64,000 nucleotides of DNA from Candidatus Hydrogenedentota bacterium (GTDB lineage Bacteria > Hydrogenedentota > Hydrogenedentia > Hydrogenedentales > SLHB01), in contig JADLHJ010000013.1 in assembly GCA_020848835.1 (NCBI GenBank), forward strand, positions 55,544-119,543, given 5' to 3'. Below are positions 43,552 to 53,645 of this stretch, in pieces. The position numbers and the translations under genes are program-made. Position 1 is the first letter of the stretch, and every line of letters begins with the position of its first letter. A model generated the notes under the pieces. It did no database searches. It saw only the letters and a program-made list of their open reading frames with translations, and was not told the DNA's origin.

Positions 43552-45540
43552 ATGAAAAAGCTCGGAGTGTTGTTTGCTTCAATCGCCATGGCAGCAGCGA
43601 TTCAGGCACAGGAAAAACCTCATCGCGATATCTATTCCGATACCTGGGTGGCAACCGACGCCCTGGGCCGCACAATGCCGGATATTTCAATGGCAGGGCC
43701 GGTAAAGGAAGGCCAACGCCGCGTTGTGGGTATCTTCTACATCACGTGGCACGCCGACGGTTATTTCACTTTCGAAAGTCCCTATAACGCCGATGTGACG
43801 AAGATTCTCGCGGCCGATCCGAATGCACGGCTGGACGCGAAGCATCCGCTGTGGACTGAGGGCATGTACCATTGGGGTGAACCGGAGGTTGGGTATTTTC
43901 TCAGCAAAGATCGCTACGTAATTCGCAAAGATATGTCCATGCTCGCGGATGCGGATGTTGACGTGCTGGTGATGGATGTGACGAATGCGGTGCGGTATTG
44001 GGAAGAGTGGGACGCTCTCTTTACCGAAATGCAGGCGATGCGCGCGGAAGGTAATAAGGTGCCGCAGTTTTGCATGTGGGCATTCAATGGCCCGGTGATC
44101 ACCGTGGTGCAGGATTTGTACGAAAAGATTTACAAGGTCGATAAATACAAAGACCTCTGGTTTTATTGGGATGACAAACCGTTGCTGCTTTACAACAGTT
44201 GGCCGAATGTCGATTCCACCGGCACGCCGCCCAAACATCAAAACCCGAACTACGATCCCGCGGCGAAGACCGACCCCAACCACCCCCACTACGGCGATCC
44301 GGATTATGCGGAGGAGTTCTACACCGATTACACCAAAGCCGTGAAGGAGTTCTTCACGCTGCGCGGCATGTGGTGGGGCTATTACGAATGGTTTGGGAAG
44401 CGCTACGTGGGCACCGAGGACCATTGGAGTTTCGGACTCGACATGGGCGACAAGAAAGTGCAGGTGCTTAGTCCTGCGGAATTAATCTCCACCCACAATG
44501 GCCAGAAGGAAGAGGCCGCCGTCACGCCCGCGCAACATCCGTCGAGCATGATCGGAAAATCGTGGACCAAGGAGCACGGCCAGCCGGAGTTGAACGAATA
44601 CGATTTGCCCGTGCCCACGTATGTGCCCTGGCTGGGTAAGACTGTAGCCAATCCTGAAGGCTACGGAATCTATTTTCAAGACCGGTGGGAAGAGGCGCTC
44701 AAAGGCGATCCACAGTTCCTTTATATCAACGACTGGAACGAATGGACCGCGGGCAAGTATCACCCTGAAGAAGGCCAGACCTACGATTATCTCCGCCGCA
44801 AGGCCACGTACCGCTTTATCGATCAATACAATTCTGAATTCAACCGCGCCATTCAACCCATGAAAGGCGGCTACACCGACAACTACTACATGCAAATGGC
44901 GCAGAATATTCGCCGATATAAAGGCGTGCGGCCGATCCCCGAGTCACGCGGAACGACTGCAATCGCCATCGACGGCGCATTCGAAGATTGGAAGAATGTA
45001 TCCGTCGAATACCGCGACACCATCGGCGACACCATCCACCGCGATTACAACGGCTACGGCGGCTTGCACTACACCAACACTTCCGGACGCAACGACATCG
45101 TCACCTGCAAGGTTGCTGTTGACGACGCGAATGTATATTTCTATGCGGAGACGCGCGGGCCGCTCACGTCACATTCAGACAAAAACTGGATGCTCCTGCT
45201 CATCGACGCGGACAAAAATCACGACACCGGCTGGTACGGATATGACTTCCTCATCAATCAAAGCGTTGCGTCGCCGGCATCAACATCCATCAAGAAATAC
45301 ATTGGCACAAATGCTTCGGGAGAATGGCAAACAGCGGGCGAGACGCCCTTGGCGTACAGCGGCAACGCCCTCGAAATAAAGGTGCCGCGCAGCGCGCTCA
45401 ATTTGAGTGGCGACAAGATCACTTTCGACTTTCATTGGTGCGACAACCCCGTGGAATTGATCGATCCAATCTCGCTGTGTACAGACGGCGATAGCGCGCC
45501 AAACCGCCGCTTTAATTACCGGTGCATTTGGAAGCCGTAG
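43552..45540 (+). CDS. Secreted glycoside hydrolase-like protein (GH71/99 type) with CBM9-like tail
   Basis: A 662-residue exported protein with signal peptide ending IQA. The N-terminal 460 residues have the TIM-barrel-like features of GH71/GH99-type enzymes (VVGIFYITWH, DVDVLVMDVTNA, FCMWAFNG, YINDWNEWTAGKYH). Proteins of this group act on alpha-mannan-type or related glycans, but the catalytic residues cannot be assigned confidently here. The C-terminal 170 residues look like a CBM9-type or DOMON-related domain (IAIDGAFEDWKNV, YFYAETRGP, ALEIKVPRSAL). It starts 22 bases after a sulfatase gene, with AGGAAGAAG before the ATG. Confidence 0.78.
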   Translation: MKKLGVLFASIAMAAAIQAQEKPHRDIYSDTWVATDALGRTMPDISMAGPVKEGQRRVVGIFYITWHADGYFTFESPYNADVTKILAADPNARLDAKHPLWTEGMYHWGEPEVGYFLSKDRYVIRKDMSMLADADVDVLVMDVTNAVRYWEEWDALFTEMQAMRAEGNKVPQFCMWAFNGPVITVVQDLYEKIYKVDKYKDLWFYWDDKPLLLYNSWPNVDSTGTPPKHQNPNYDPAAKTDPNHPHYGDPDYAEEFYTDYTKAVKEFFTLRGMWWGYYEWFGKRYVGTEDHWSFGLDMGDKKVQVLSPAELISTHNGQKEEAAVTPAQHPSSMIGKSWTKEHGQPELNEYDLPVPTYVPWLGKTVANPEGYGIYFQDRWEEALKGDPQFLYINDWNEWTAGKYHPEEGQTYDYLRRKATYRFIDQYNSEFNRAIQPMKGGYTDNYYMQMAQNIRRYKGVRPIPESRGTTAIAIDGAFEDWKNVSVEYRDTIGDTIHRDYNGYGGLHYTNTSGRNDIVTCKVAVDDANVYFYAETRGPLTSHSDKNWMLLLIDADKNHDTGWYGYDFLINQSVASPASTSIKKYIGTNASGEWQTAGETPLAYSGNALEIKVPRSALNLSGDKITFDFHWCDNPVELIDPISLCTDGDSAPNRRFNYRCIWKP

Positions 45541-45619
45541 CAGCGAACAGTACGCAGCAGGCTGCGATGTTTGTGCGTGCTAAGATTCATAGCAATGTTT
45601 TACTTTGGGGAAAGTAGAC

Positions 45620-47719
45620 GTGTTTAGATTCCAAACCGCTTTAATCTGTTTATTCGCGGTGTCCTCTCTTCACGTGGCGCGAGGAGAAAATCCTGCGACG
45701 CAGGGTGCACAAGCCACTGTCTTCGTTTCTGCAGATGGCGACGATGCTAATGCAGGCACGGCTGAGTCACCATTCCGCAGCTTGGAGCGTGCGCGCGATG
45801 CGGTGCGCGATATGAAACAGCGCGGCGCGTTCCCCACGGGCGGTGTCGTCATCGCGATTCGGCCAGGCGAATATCCGGTACGACAAACATTTAAGCTTAA
45901 CGCTGAAGATTCAGGAACGGAGGCCGCGCCAATAGTGTATCGCGCGGATGGCGCGGGATCGGTACGTTTCACGGGCGCTGCGCGTCTTAAACAGTTCACG
46001 CCGGTGACGGATGCCACAGTTTTGGAGCGCCTGCCTGAACCGGCACGCGGACATGTCGTCGAAGCAAACCTCGCTGAGGCTGGCGTCACGGAGGTAATAC
46101 CTTTCGAGTTGGGTGGATTTGCCAGCGGTCGCGGTGCGACGACTCACCCAGCGATGGAACTTTTCGTAGACGGCGCGCCGATGACGCTTGCGCGTTGGCC
46201 CAATTCCGGATTTGTCGAGACCGGTGAGATTACCGGGCCGCAGACATTGAAGAGTTGGGACAACAAACCCGGTTCACCCGAAGGGCGTTTCAAGTATGGC
46301 GATGACCGAGCCGCGCGTTGGGCCAATGAACGCGACGCCTGGCTCTACGGTTATTGGTATTGGAACTGGGCCGACTCCTACGAGAAGATCGAGCGGATCG
46401 ATACCAACAATCGCGAGGTCGTGCTCGCGCAACCGTGGCACCGTTATGGGTACAAGCAAGGCATGCGCTATTACGCGCTCAACCTGCTCAGTGAACTCGA
46501 TGCGCCGGGCGAATGGTATCTCGATCGGGAGCGGCGAAAGGTTTTTCTCTATCCACCCAAAGACTTGGCGAATTCACTTGTCGAGCTGTCCACCGTTTCG
46601 CTTCCCTTTGTCGAAGTCGATGGCGCATCGCATGTCCGTTTCGAGGGCATCGTGTGGGAATGCGGCGCCGCTGATGGCATCGTCATAAAAGGCGGTGACG
46701 ATGTGCGATTGGCGGGATGCACGGTTCGGAAGATGGCTGGAAATGGCATTACCGTCACTGGCGGACACGCGCACACGATCCTCTCCTGCGACATTCACAG
46801 CATGGGGCGCGCCGGGATTGTCATGGCGGGTGGAGATCGCAAAACCCTCACGCGCGGCGATCACGTCGTCGCAAACTGTCATATCCACCATTTGTCGCGT
46901 ATCGACCACACGTATACGCCCGGCGTGTGGCTGGACGGCGTGGGTAACCGCATTCGGCACAATCTGTTTCATGATATCGCCAGCAGCGCGATGCGCATCG
47001 AAGGAAACGATCATCTGATCGAATTGAACGAGGCGCATCACGTTGTCCTCGAATCGGACGATCAAGGCGCGGTAGACATGTTTGGCGACCCAACCTATCG
47101 CGGAAACAAATTTCTCTACAACTACTGGCACCATCTAGGAAGCGACGAACAACATGGCGATAATGACCGACCTCAACGCGCCGGCATCCGGTTGGACGAC
47201 GCGATCTGCGGTGTCGAAATTCGCGGCAATATTTTTCAAAAGTGCTGCACTGTCCCCACCCACTTTGGCGGCGTGCAGATCCACGGTGGCAAGGAAAACC
47301 TTGTCGTTGGAAATCTGTTTGTGGACTGCGGCGCTGCGGTAAGTTTCTCGCCGTGGGGCGAGGATCGCTGGCAGAAATTCGTGGCGCCCGCGCTGGACGC
47401 TCCGGAAATCGACGAGGCGCTTTACCTCGCGCGCTATCCGTCCCTCGCACAACTCGTGGACAACCACGACGCCAATACCCTTCGCGATAACGTTGCGATC
47501 CGTTGCAACGAACTTTACCTCCGCGCGCCAAAGGAGCTCGATTCCAGCGGAACTAAGGAATTGCCAAACGACGCAGAGTTCCCGGAAGGCGCAGACGGCC
47601 GAATTGCGTGGTCGCCGGCAGACGCCAACCGGCTCGGCCTCGCGGAAATTCCGTTTGACAAGATTGGCAATTACCCAGACCCCTGGCGCGCGAGCGACGG
47701 AAAACTGGCGTCCCCATGA
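45620..47719 (+). CDS. Secreted right-handed parallel beta-helix protein
   Basis: An approximately 699-residue exported protein with a signal ending ARG. The N-terminal block (FVSADGDDANAGTAESPFRS) is the usual entry strand of right-handed beta-helix polysaccharide lyases and hydrolases. Many Gly/Asn-rich coils follow (VRFEGIVWECGAADGI, GNGITVTGGHAHTI). Catalytic residues are not assigned, and related proteins act on pectin, alginate or other acidic glycans. GTG at 45620 is used because the signal peptide begins there; a TTG at 45605 is possible. The next gene is 238 bases away. Confidence 0.8.
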   Translation: MFRFQTALICLFAVSSLHVARGENPATQGAQATVFVSADGDDANAGTAESPFRSLERARDAVRDMKQRGAFPTGGVVIAIRPGEYPVRQTFKLNAEDSGTEAAPIVYRADGAGSVRFTGAARLKQFTPVTDATVLERLPEPARGHVVEANLAEAGVTEVIPFELGGFASGRGATTHPAMELFVDGAPMTLARWPNSGFVETGEITGPQTLKSWDNKPGSPEGRFKYGDDRAARWANERDAWLYGYWYWNWADSYEKIERIDTNNREVVLAQPWHRYGYKQGMRYYALNLLSELDAPGEWYLDRERRKVFLYPPKDLANSLVELSTVSLPFVEVDGASHVRFEGIVWECGAADGIVIKGGDDVRLAGCTVRKMAGNGITVTGGHAHTILSCDIHSMGRAGIVMAGGDRKTLTRGDHVVANCHIHHLSRIDHTYTPGVWLDGVGNRIRHNLFHDIASSAMRIEGNDHLIELNEAHHVVLESDDQGAVDMFGDPTYRGNKFLYNYWHHLGSDEQHGDNDRPQRAGIRLDDAICGVEIRGNIFQKCCTVPTHFGGVQIHGGKENLVVGNLFVDCGAAVSFSPWGEDRWQKFVAPALDAPEIDEALYLARYPSLAQLVDNHDANTLRDNVAIRCNELYLRAPKELDSSGTKELPNDAEFPEGADGRIAWSPADANRLGLAEIPFDKIGNYPDPWRASDGKLASP

Positions 47720-47957
47720 GGGCTACTTCTGGATGTCCTGTTGCCAAATACCCAATCGCAATGAGAATCGCACCCTAACCACCGAGAGAATAACGATGTT
47801 TATGGGTCTGGCGATTCGAGCCCATCCGGTTTCGGAGTTCGCCGGCCAATAGGTGACTGCGAATAAGTATTTAGCCGGGTCGATGCATGTTTGATTTTTC
47901 CGCCGTCTAACGGCCACTCTATTGTTTTGGTGCATGTCTCTCCAAAAGGGCGAAATA
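47720..47957. other. Intergenic region without recognised genes
   Basis: About 240 bases between the beta-helix gene and the Gfo/Idh/MocA operon. No coding pattern, tRNA or strong promoter was found. A TTGATT near 47891 has no suitably spaced -10 box. Confidence 0.3.
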
Positions 47958-49298
47958 GTGTCAGAATCATCACGCAATTCCCCATCGAAACAATCGGTAA
48001 CGCACGGGCCGCGTATTAATCGCCGCACATTCGTAAAGGCAGTTGCGGCCACGGCACCCCTGATCGTTCCCTCATCCGCGCTTGGACTCGGTGGCAGCGT
48101 CGCCCCGAGCAACCGGATTACCATCGGCTGCATCGGTGTAGGCGGCCAGGGTGGTTCGAACATGCGCGCGTTTCTCGCGCAGCGCGGCGCACAGGTCGTG
48201 GCAGTTTGTGATGTGGACTGCAAGCATCGCGACGGCGCAAAGTCCGTTGTCGATGGGCAATACGGCGACGACGGCTGCATGTCGTACAACGACTTTCGCG
48301 AGATCATCTCGCGCGACGACATTGACGCAGTATCAATTGGAACGCCCGATCATTGGCACGCGGTCATCTCGATCTCTGCCGCAAAATCGGGCAAAGACAT
48401 TTACTGTGAGAAGCCTCTATCGTTGACCATCGGCGAAGGCCGCGCGATGGTGGACACAGTTCGCGCTTATGGCCGCGTGCTGCAGACCGGCACTTGGCGA
48501 CGTTCGCGTTCCGGTTGCCGCCGCGCTTGCGAACTGGTGCGTAATGGCCGCATCGGTGAACTGAAAAAGATCATCATCGGTGTACCCCGCGGATTTGCAG
48601 TTCGCAACGGCGAGCAGTCAGCGCTGGAAAAACCACAGCCCATTCCCGAGGGATTCGACTACGACATGTGGCTCGGCCCGGCGCCGTGGGCGGAATACGC
48701 ACCGGGACGTTGCCACTTCAATTTCCGTTGGATTATGGACTACGGTGAGGGCTACATCTCCGATTGGGGTGCACACTATTACGACATCGGCCAATGGGCG
48801 AACGGCACGGATCACACCGGGCCCATCTCCGTCGAAGGCCGCGCCGAATTCCCGCGCACGGGTCTTTACGATGGCCCCATCGACCACGAACTAACCTTTA
48901 CGTACGCCAACGGCGTGAAACTGATCTCACTAGCAACACCGGATTCGACCCAATATGGCATGCGCTACGAAGGCACGGAAGGTTGGCTGCATGTCGAGAG
49001 CGACACTATCACCGGCGAGCCAAAGTCCGCGCTTGACGCGCCGCTCGGCCCGAACGATTTTGCGCTTTATAAGAGTGATAACCACCATGCGAATTTTCTG
49101 GAATGCATGAAGACGCGCGGTGAGACTGCGGCAAACGTCGAGATTGGCCATCGATCCGCGACCATTTGCCACATAGGCAGCATCTGCGCGCAACTCGGCC
49201 GCCCATTGAAGTGGGACCCGCGCGCGGAAAAATTCGATGACGAAGAAGCAAACCGCATGGTGTCACGCACGATGCGTGCGCCGTGGCGGTTGGCATAA
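47958..49298 (+). CDS. Gfo/Idh/MocA family oxidoreductase, Tat-type
   Basis: An approximately 446-residue NAD(P)-dependent oxidoreductase-like protein. A Tat signal (INRRTFVKAV) is followed by a Rossmann fold with IGCIGVGGQGGSNM, then VAVCDVD, TPDHWH and YCEKPLS, the conserved EKP of the family. A C-terminal substrate domain follows (GFDYDMWLGPAPW, SDWGAHYYDIGQW). Family members oxidise or reduce sugars and inositols; export suggests an extracytoplasmic sugar substrate. The GTG start at 47958 follows AAAGGG; an ATG at 47934 is also possible. A second family member starts 41 bases after its stop, giving a tandem pair. Confidence 0.88.
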   Translation: MSESSRNSPSKQSVTHGPRINRRTFVKAVAATAPLIVPSSALGLGGSVAPSNRITIGCIGVGGQGGSNMRAFLAQRGAQVVAVCDVDCKHRDGAKSVVDGQYGDDGCMSYNDFREIISRDDIDAVSIGTPDHWHAVISISAAKSGKDIYCEKPLSLTIGEGRAMVDTVRAYGRVLQTGTWRRSRSGCRRACELVRNGRIGELKKIIIGVPRGFAVRNGEQSALEKPQPIPEGFDYDMWLGPAPWAEYAPGRCHFNFRWIMDYGEGYISDWGAHYYDIGQWANGTDHTGPISVEGRAEFPRTGLYDGPIDHELTFTYANGVKLISLATPDSTQYGMRYEGTEGWLHVESDTITGEPKSALDAPLGPNDFALYKSDNHHANFLECMKTRGETAANVEIGHRSATICHIGSICAQLGRPLKWDPRAEKFDDEEANRMVSRTMRAPWRLA

Positions 49299-49339
49299 AG
49301 ACAGAAGTGAATCCATATCACATCGAAAGGGAGCTCGAT

Positions 49340-50692
49340 ATGGCCAAGATAGTAAAACGTAAATCGCCGCAGAATTCCGGGATGTCGCGGCGGCAATTCC
49401 TGAAGAAGGGCGGCCTCTCTGCCGCAGCAGCCCTTGCGCTGCCAAACATCGTGCCGCCTTCGGCTCTCGGTCTCGATGGCACCGTGCCGCCAAGCGAGCG
49501 CATCGTCATGGCGTCAATTGGCGTTGGCGGGCAAGGCACGGCCAACCTCCGCGCCTTTCTCGGTCAACGCGACGCGCAGGTCGTCGGCGTATGTGACGTC
49601 GATTATCAGCACGCGTGCAAGGCGCGCGACGTAGTTCACGAAACCTACGGCCAATTCATGCAGAAGGGCGAGTACAAAGGCTGCGAAGTCTATAGCGACT
49701 TCCGCGCCGTGCTCGAACGCGACGATATTGATGCGGTCTGCATCTGCCCGCCGGACCATTGGCATGCAGTTATTGCCATAGCAGCCGCAAAAGCGGGCAA
49801 AGATATGTATTGCGAAAAGCCACTGGCAAACGGCATTGCCGATGGACGCCGCGTCGTGGATGCGGTGAAGCGCTACGGCCGCGTGTTTCAGACCGGCAGC
49901 CACGAGCGTTCGCGCACAAACGCGCGCTACGCAGCCGAGCTTGTGCGCAACGGCCGCATTGGCAAGTTGCAGCGCATCGAAGTGAATATGCCGGTTGACA
50001 ATCACGGGCCAATCCCGCCACAGCCTGAAATGCCGATCCCTGAAGGATTCGATTACGACTTCTGGCTCGGCCCCGCGCCGTGGGCGCCGTATACCGAAAA
50101 GCGCACGCACTTCTGGTTCCGCTACAACCTCGATTACAGCGGCGGCGAAGTGACCGATCGCGGCGCGCACATCATCGACCTCGCGCGCATGGGCCATGGC
50201 ACCGACATGACTGGACCCATGGAATGCGAAGGCAAAGGCGATTTCCCCCGCGATGGTTTCTTCAACACCGCGATGGATTACACCTTCACCTTCCGCTATC
50301 CCGATGGCGTGGAATACCTGTGCCGACAAATGGGGCCGCGCGGTGTGAAGTTTATCGGCGACAAAGGCTGGGTGTTTATTCACGTGCACGGCGGTAATCT
50401 CGACGCGAGTTCTCCCGCGTTGTTGAAGGAAATTATCGGGCCGAATGAGATTCATCTGGGTCGCAGCCCCGGTCATCACCGCGACTTCTTGAACAACGTG
50501 AAGCTGCGCGGCGATTGTTTTGCTGCGCCGGAGATCGGTCACCGCACCGCAACGATGTGCCATATGGCAAATATCGCGATGCGCCTCGAACGTCCCCTCA
50601 AGTGGGACCCGGAAAAGGAACTGTTCATCAACGACGACGAGGCGAACCGCCTGCTGGAAGTGCCGCAACGCTCGCCGTGGCGCTTTGTGTAA
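49340..50692 (+). CDS. Gfo/Idh/MocA family oxidoreductase, Tat-type (tandem copy)
   Basis: An approximately 450-residue paralogue of the preceding gene with a Tat signal (SRRQFLKKGG). It carries MASIGVGGQGTANL, VGVCDVDYQH, PPDHWHAV and CEKPLANG in the Rossmann domain, and GFDYDFWLGPAPW with DRGAHIIDLARMG in the substrate domain. AAAGGGAG precedes the ATG 49340. The two copies share architecture throughout but differ in many residues, so they may handle different sugars. A HEAT-repeat gene follows after 18 bases in the same operon. Confidence 0.9.
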   Translation: MAKIVKRKSPQNSGMSRRQFLKKGGLSAAAALALPNIVPPSALGLDGTVPPSERIVMASIGVGGQGTANLRAFLGQRDAQVVGVCDVDYQHACKARDVVHETYGQFMQKGEYKGCEVYSDFRAVLERDDIDAVCICPPDHWHAVIAIAAAKAGKDMYCEKPLANGIADGRRVVDAVKRYGRVFQTGSHERSRTNARYAAELVRNGRIGKLQRIEVNMPVDNHGPIPPQPEMPIPEGFDYDFWLGPAPWAPYTEKRTHFWFRYNLDYSGGEVTDRGAHIIDLARMGHGTDMTGPMECEGKGDFPRDGFFNTAMDYTFTFRYPDGVEYLCRQMGPRGVKFIGDKGWVFIHVHGGNLDASSPALLKEIIGPNEIHLGRSPGHHRDFLNNVKLRGDCFAAPEIGHRTATMCHMANIAMRLERPLKWDPEKELFINDDEANRLLEVPQRSPWRFV

Positions 50693-50710
50693 GAGGGGGC
50701 AAGGATCACC

Positions 50711-52705
50711 ATGCAAGGATTGAATCGAATGAAAAACTTCTTCATAGCGGTGCTCGTCGCGTTGCTTTCGGTTGCGGGCGCATCCGCACAAAGTCTAGAC
50801 GAGGCCCTTCAGAAAATTGCGAACTTCAAATTCGGTGATGACCGTGAACCGCAGTCCGTGGTGAACGATCTGGTGCGCAAGGCGGACATCGCCGGCGGCG
50901 CAGAGCGAAAAGCGGCCGAAGAAAAATTGTTGAATCTTCTAAAGGCGAACCCATCGCCGGATTGTGTCGATTTCCTATGCCGCCAATTGGCGATCATCGG
51001 AACGGAAGCCACAGTGCCGGTTATCGAACCTATGTTGACGAAGGATGAAAAGAGCGCGGACTGGGCGCGCTACGCGTTGGAGCACATACCGGGTGAAGCC
51101 GTGGACAAGGCATTGATAAAAGCTGCAACGGCGACTTCGGGACGTGCGCGCGTTGGCATTCTCAATACGCTCGGCAATCGAAAGGCCGCCTCCGCAGTAA
51201 ACACAATTGCGGGTTTTACGACTGACTCGGACAAGTCAGTCTCTTCTGCGGCAATTGCCGCGCTTGGACAAATTGGCGGCGATGAAGCTACTGCTGCCGT
51301 TGCTAAAGCGAGGAGTGGCGAGAACAAAGCCGTTGCGGACGATGCCTATATTGCTTGTGCGACGTCGTATCTTGCGAACGGAAAAAAAGACAAGGCGGTG
51401 GAAATTTTGAATCAGCTCAATGGCGGTTCTGAATCACCACGCGTGCGCGCCGCGGCGATTACCGCGCTGGCCAAGGCCCGTCCTGAGCAAACACAAGATG
51501 AGTTGATCACATTACTCAAGGGCGATGATGAGTATCTGCGCGCAGTCGCCGTCGGCCTCCTGCGCAATTCGGACCGCAAAGAAGTCGCGTCAGCAGTCGC
51601 GCAGTCGTTCGACTCGTTGAATCCCGCAGCGCAGGTGCTCGCGCTTGGCATTCTCGAACATCGCGGTGACTCGGCTGGAATTAACGCGGCGACGTCCGCA
51701 GCCGCAAGTTCCGACCCCGCGGTGAAGGTCGCGGGAATCCACGCGATTGGCGTGCTCGGCGGCGCATCGGCCGTTCCGGCACTGCTCACCGCAGCCACCA
51801 GTGGCGACGATGAAGTGAAGCGCACGGCGAACGAAAGCCTTGATGTGTTGCGTGGTAATGACGTTGACGAAATGATGCTCAGTGCGATGGCCGGATCGGA
51901 CACGGACACGCGCAGTGTTCTTATCCGTTCCCTGGCAGCACGCGGCGCGAAGTTAGCGCTCCCAATCCTTTATGCAGCGGCGACGAGCGATCAGAACGAT
52001 AGTATTCGCGCAAAAGCATTTGACGCGATTGGAGCGTTGGCCGGACCAGAAGATTTGCCTAACCTCGTCGAACTCCTTGGGGCAATGAATGGCAACAGCG
52101 CCCAACCACAGTTGGAAAGTGCAGTGGTTGCGGTTTCGCAGAAGGTTCCCGACAGTAGCGCACGTGCAAAAGTCGTGGTAGACGCATTGAGTGGAACAAA
52201 GGACGCAAAGGCGCTGTTGGACACTCTCGGCCCGGAAAAATACACGAATGTAAGAACGTCTCTTACCAAGGTCGCAGGCCGCATTGGCGACGCGAGTGCC
52301 TTGCCTGCATTGCGCGACCTTGCAGCAAAATCGGATGAACCGGCGGTGCAAGAAGCCGCGGTCCGCGCGCTGACGGAATGGCCAACGACAGAAACGCTCG
52401 GCGACCTGCGCAAGATGGCGGCAGAATCAACGAATGACACCTTCCGGGCTCTGGCATTCGCGGCGATGATTCGTGTAGCGCGTATGGACGGTGGTCCCGA
52501 TCTGGACACACAGTTGGCGGTCTACTCGGAAGCGTTGACGCATGCAAAATCGCCGGATGACAAGCGCCTTGTACTTGCGGGTTTGGCGCGCGTCAAGGAC
52601 GCTCGAGCGCTCGAATTGGTGAAGAAACTCGAAGCCGATGAAGCGGTGAAAGAAGAAGCCAAGCAGGCGATTGAGCAAATCTCCAAGTCACTCGAACAAA
52701 AATAG
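50711..52705 (+). CDS. Secreted HEAT-repeat protein
   Basis: A 664-residue exported protein with a signal ending ASA and about fifteen HEAT/ARM-like helical repeats (for instance VSSAAIAALGQIGGDEATAA, VKVAGIHAIGVLGGASAVPA). It should form an elongated solenoid for protein contacts and shows no catalytic motif or heme site. AAGGA lies before both the ATG at 50711 and an alternative at 50729. It closes the Gfo/Idh/MocA operon and is followed by a strong terminator. It is much smaller than the heme-bearing HEAT protein at 32336. Confidence 0.85.
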   Translation: MQGLNRMKNFFIAVLVALLSVAGASAQSLDEALQKIANFKFGDDREPQSVVNDLVRKADIAGGAERKAAEEKLLNLLKANPSPDCVDFLCRQLAIIGTEATVPVIEPMLTKDEKSADWARYALEHIPGEAVDKALIKAATATSGRARVGILNTLGNRKAASAVNTIAGFTTDSDKSVSSAAIAALGQIGGDEATAAVAKARSGENKAVADDAYIACATSYLANGKKDKAVEILNQLNGGSESPRVRAAAITALAKARPEQTQDELITLLKGDDEYLRAVAVGLLRNSDRKEVASAVAQSFDSLNPAAQVLALGILEHRGDSAGINAATSAAASSDPAVKVAGIHAIGVLGGASAVPALLTAATSGDDEVKRTANESLDVLRGNDVDEMMLSAMAGSDTDTRSVLIRSLAARGAKLALPILYAAATSDQNDSIRAKAFDAIGALAGPEDLPNLVELLGAMNGNSAQPQLESAVVAVSQKVPDSSARAKVVVDALSGTKDAKALLDTLGPEKYTNVRTSLTKVAGRIGDASALPALRDLAAKSDEPAVQEAAVRALTEWPTTETLGDLRKMAAESTNDTFRALAFAAMIRVARMDGGPDLDTQLAVYSEALTHAKSPDDKRLVLAGLARVKDARALELVKKLEADEAVKEEAKQAIEQISKSLEQK

Positions 52706-52724
52706 GTTTATTCACGTTAATTAG

Positions 52725-52766
52725 ACCGGTCCCGCACCTATCGAGGCGGGACCGGTTTTCAATTTT
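52725..52766 (+). terminator. Strong rho-independent terminator
   Basis: A perfect 11-bp stem (ACCGGTCCCGC at 52725-52735, GCGGGACCGGT at 52746-52756) with a 10-base loop, followed by TTTCAATTTT. It ends the Gfo/Idh/MocA-HEAT operon. Confidence 0.85.
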
Positions 52767-52772
52767 CGTGGG

Positions 52773-52801
52773 TTTTCAATACCTCGCTTATCAGGTATGA
52801 T
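52773..52801 (+). promoter_or_regulatory. Candidate promoter for the dienelactone hydrolase operon
   Basis: TTTTCA (52773-52778), a 17-base spacer and TATGAT (52796-52801) sit directly after the terminator and 27 bases before the ATG. Confidence 0.5.
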
Positions 52802-52828
52802 GATCCGGCCAACTGCAAGGAGGCTGTC

Positions 52829-53629
52829 ATGAAGCTGCAATCATTCATCGCGCTCTTCCTGTTTTCTGTGTTTGCCAATACACTCGCCTATTCGCAAACC
52901 ATCCCGCCGTCCGAAGCAACCGCAAAAGATGCGATCGCAAAAACACCGCGCCACGCCGAGTATGCGGATGTGGCTTTGCCGGGTTCCGACACGAAAATAA
53001 AATGCTGGGTGGTGTATCCCGAAACAAAAGACAAGGCGCCTGTCGTCATTGTCATCCATGAAATCTTCGGCATGACCGACTGGGTAAACTCAGTCGCAGA
53101 TGCCATAGCTGCCGAAGGCTTCATTGCCATTGCACCCGATCTGATTTCCGGTAAGGAAGGCGCAAAAGATAATCCGCGCGAAGCCATTGGAAAATTGACG
53201 GAAGAAGAGACGATCCAACGGTTGAACGCCGTCCGTGATTACGGTCTCGCATTACCATCAGCAAACGGCAAGTTTGCAACCATCGGCTTTTGCTATGGCG
53301 GTCGTACAAGCTTTCTCTACGCCACGACACAACCGAAATTGAGCGCCGCCGTCGTCTACTACGGCAACGGTCCCGCGCCCGAAAAACTCGCGACCATCGC
53401 GGCGCCGGTCCAAGGCCATTACGGCGGCGACGACGCGCGCGTGAATTCGACTATTCCTGAAACGGAAACAAAGATGAAGGAACTCAGCAAACCCTTCGAG
53501 CCTAACATCTACGACGGTGCGGGCCATGGCTTCCTCCGCCAGCAAGACGGACGTGAAGGCGCGAACTTAAAGGCGAGCCAGCAAGCGTGGCCGAAGACCA
53601 TTGCGTTTCTTAAGCAGCACACGAAGTAG
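52829..53629 (+). CDS. Secreted dienelactone hydrolase-family protein
   Basis: A 266-residue alpha/beta-hydrolase of the dienelactone hydrolase family. A signal peptide ending AYS suggests export, which is unusual for the cytosolic catabolic enzyme. The nucleophile is C155 in GFCYGG, with the catalytic His in GAGHGF near residue 231 and an Asp in GGDDARV near residue 200. The substrate may be an ester or lactone of a sugar or aromatic compound. An ideal AAGGAGG precedes the start. The DUF1549/DUF1553 gene follows 16 bases later, so they are co-transcribed. Confidence 0.9.
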   Translation: MKLQSFIALFLFSVFANTLAYSQTIPPSEATAKDAIAKTPRHAEYADVALPGSDTKIKCWVVYPETKDKAPVVIVIHEIFGMTDWVNSVADAIAAEGFIAIAPDLISGKEGAKDNPREAIGKLTEEETIQRLNAVRDYGLALPSANGKFATIGFCYGGRTSFLYATTQPKLSAAVVYYGNGPAPEKLATIAAPVQGHYGGDDARVNSTIPETETKMKELSKPFEPNIYDGAGHGFLRQQDGREGANLKASQQAWPKTIAFLKQHTK

Positions 53630-53645
53630 GACGTTCGGATAGACA

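Noticed and set aside
49514..50791. 425-residue open frame opposite the second Gfo/Idh/MocA gene
   Set aside because: Shadow of a real gene; composition is Ala/Arg/His-rich and no family is recognisable.
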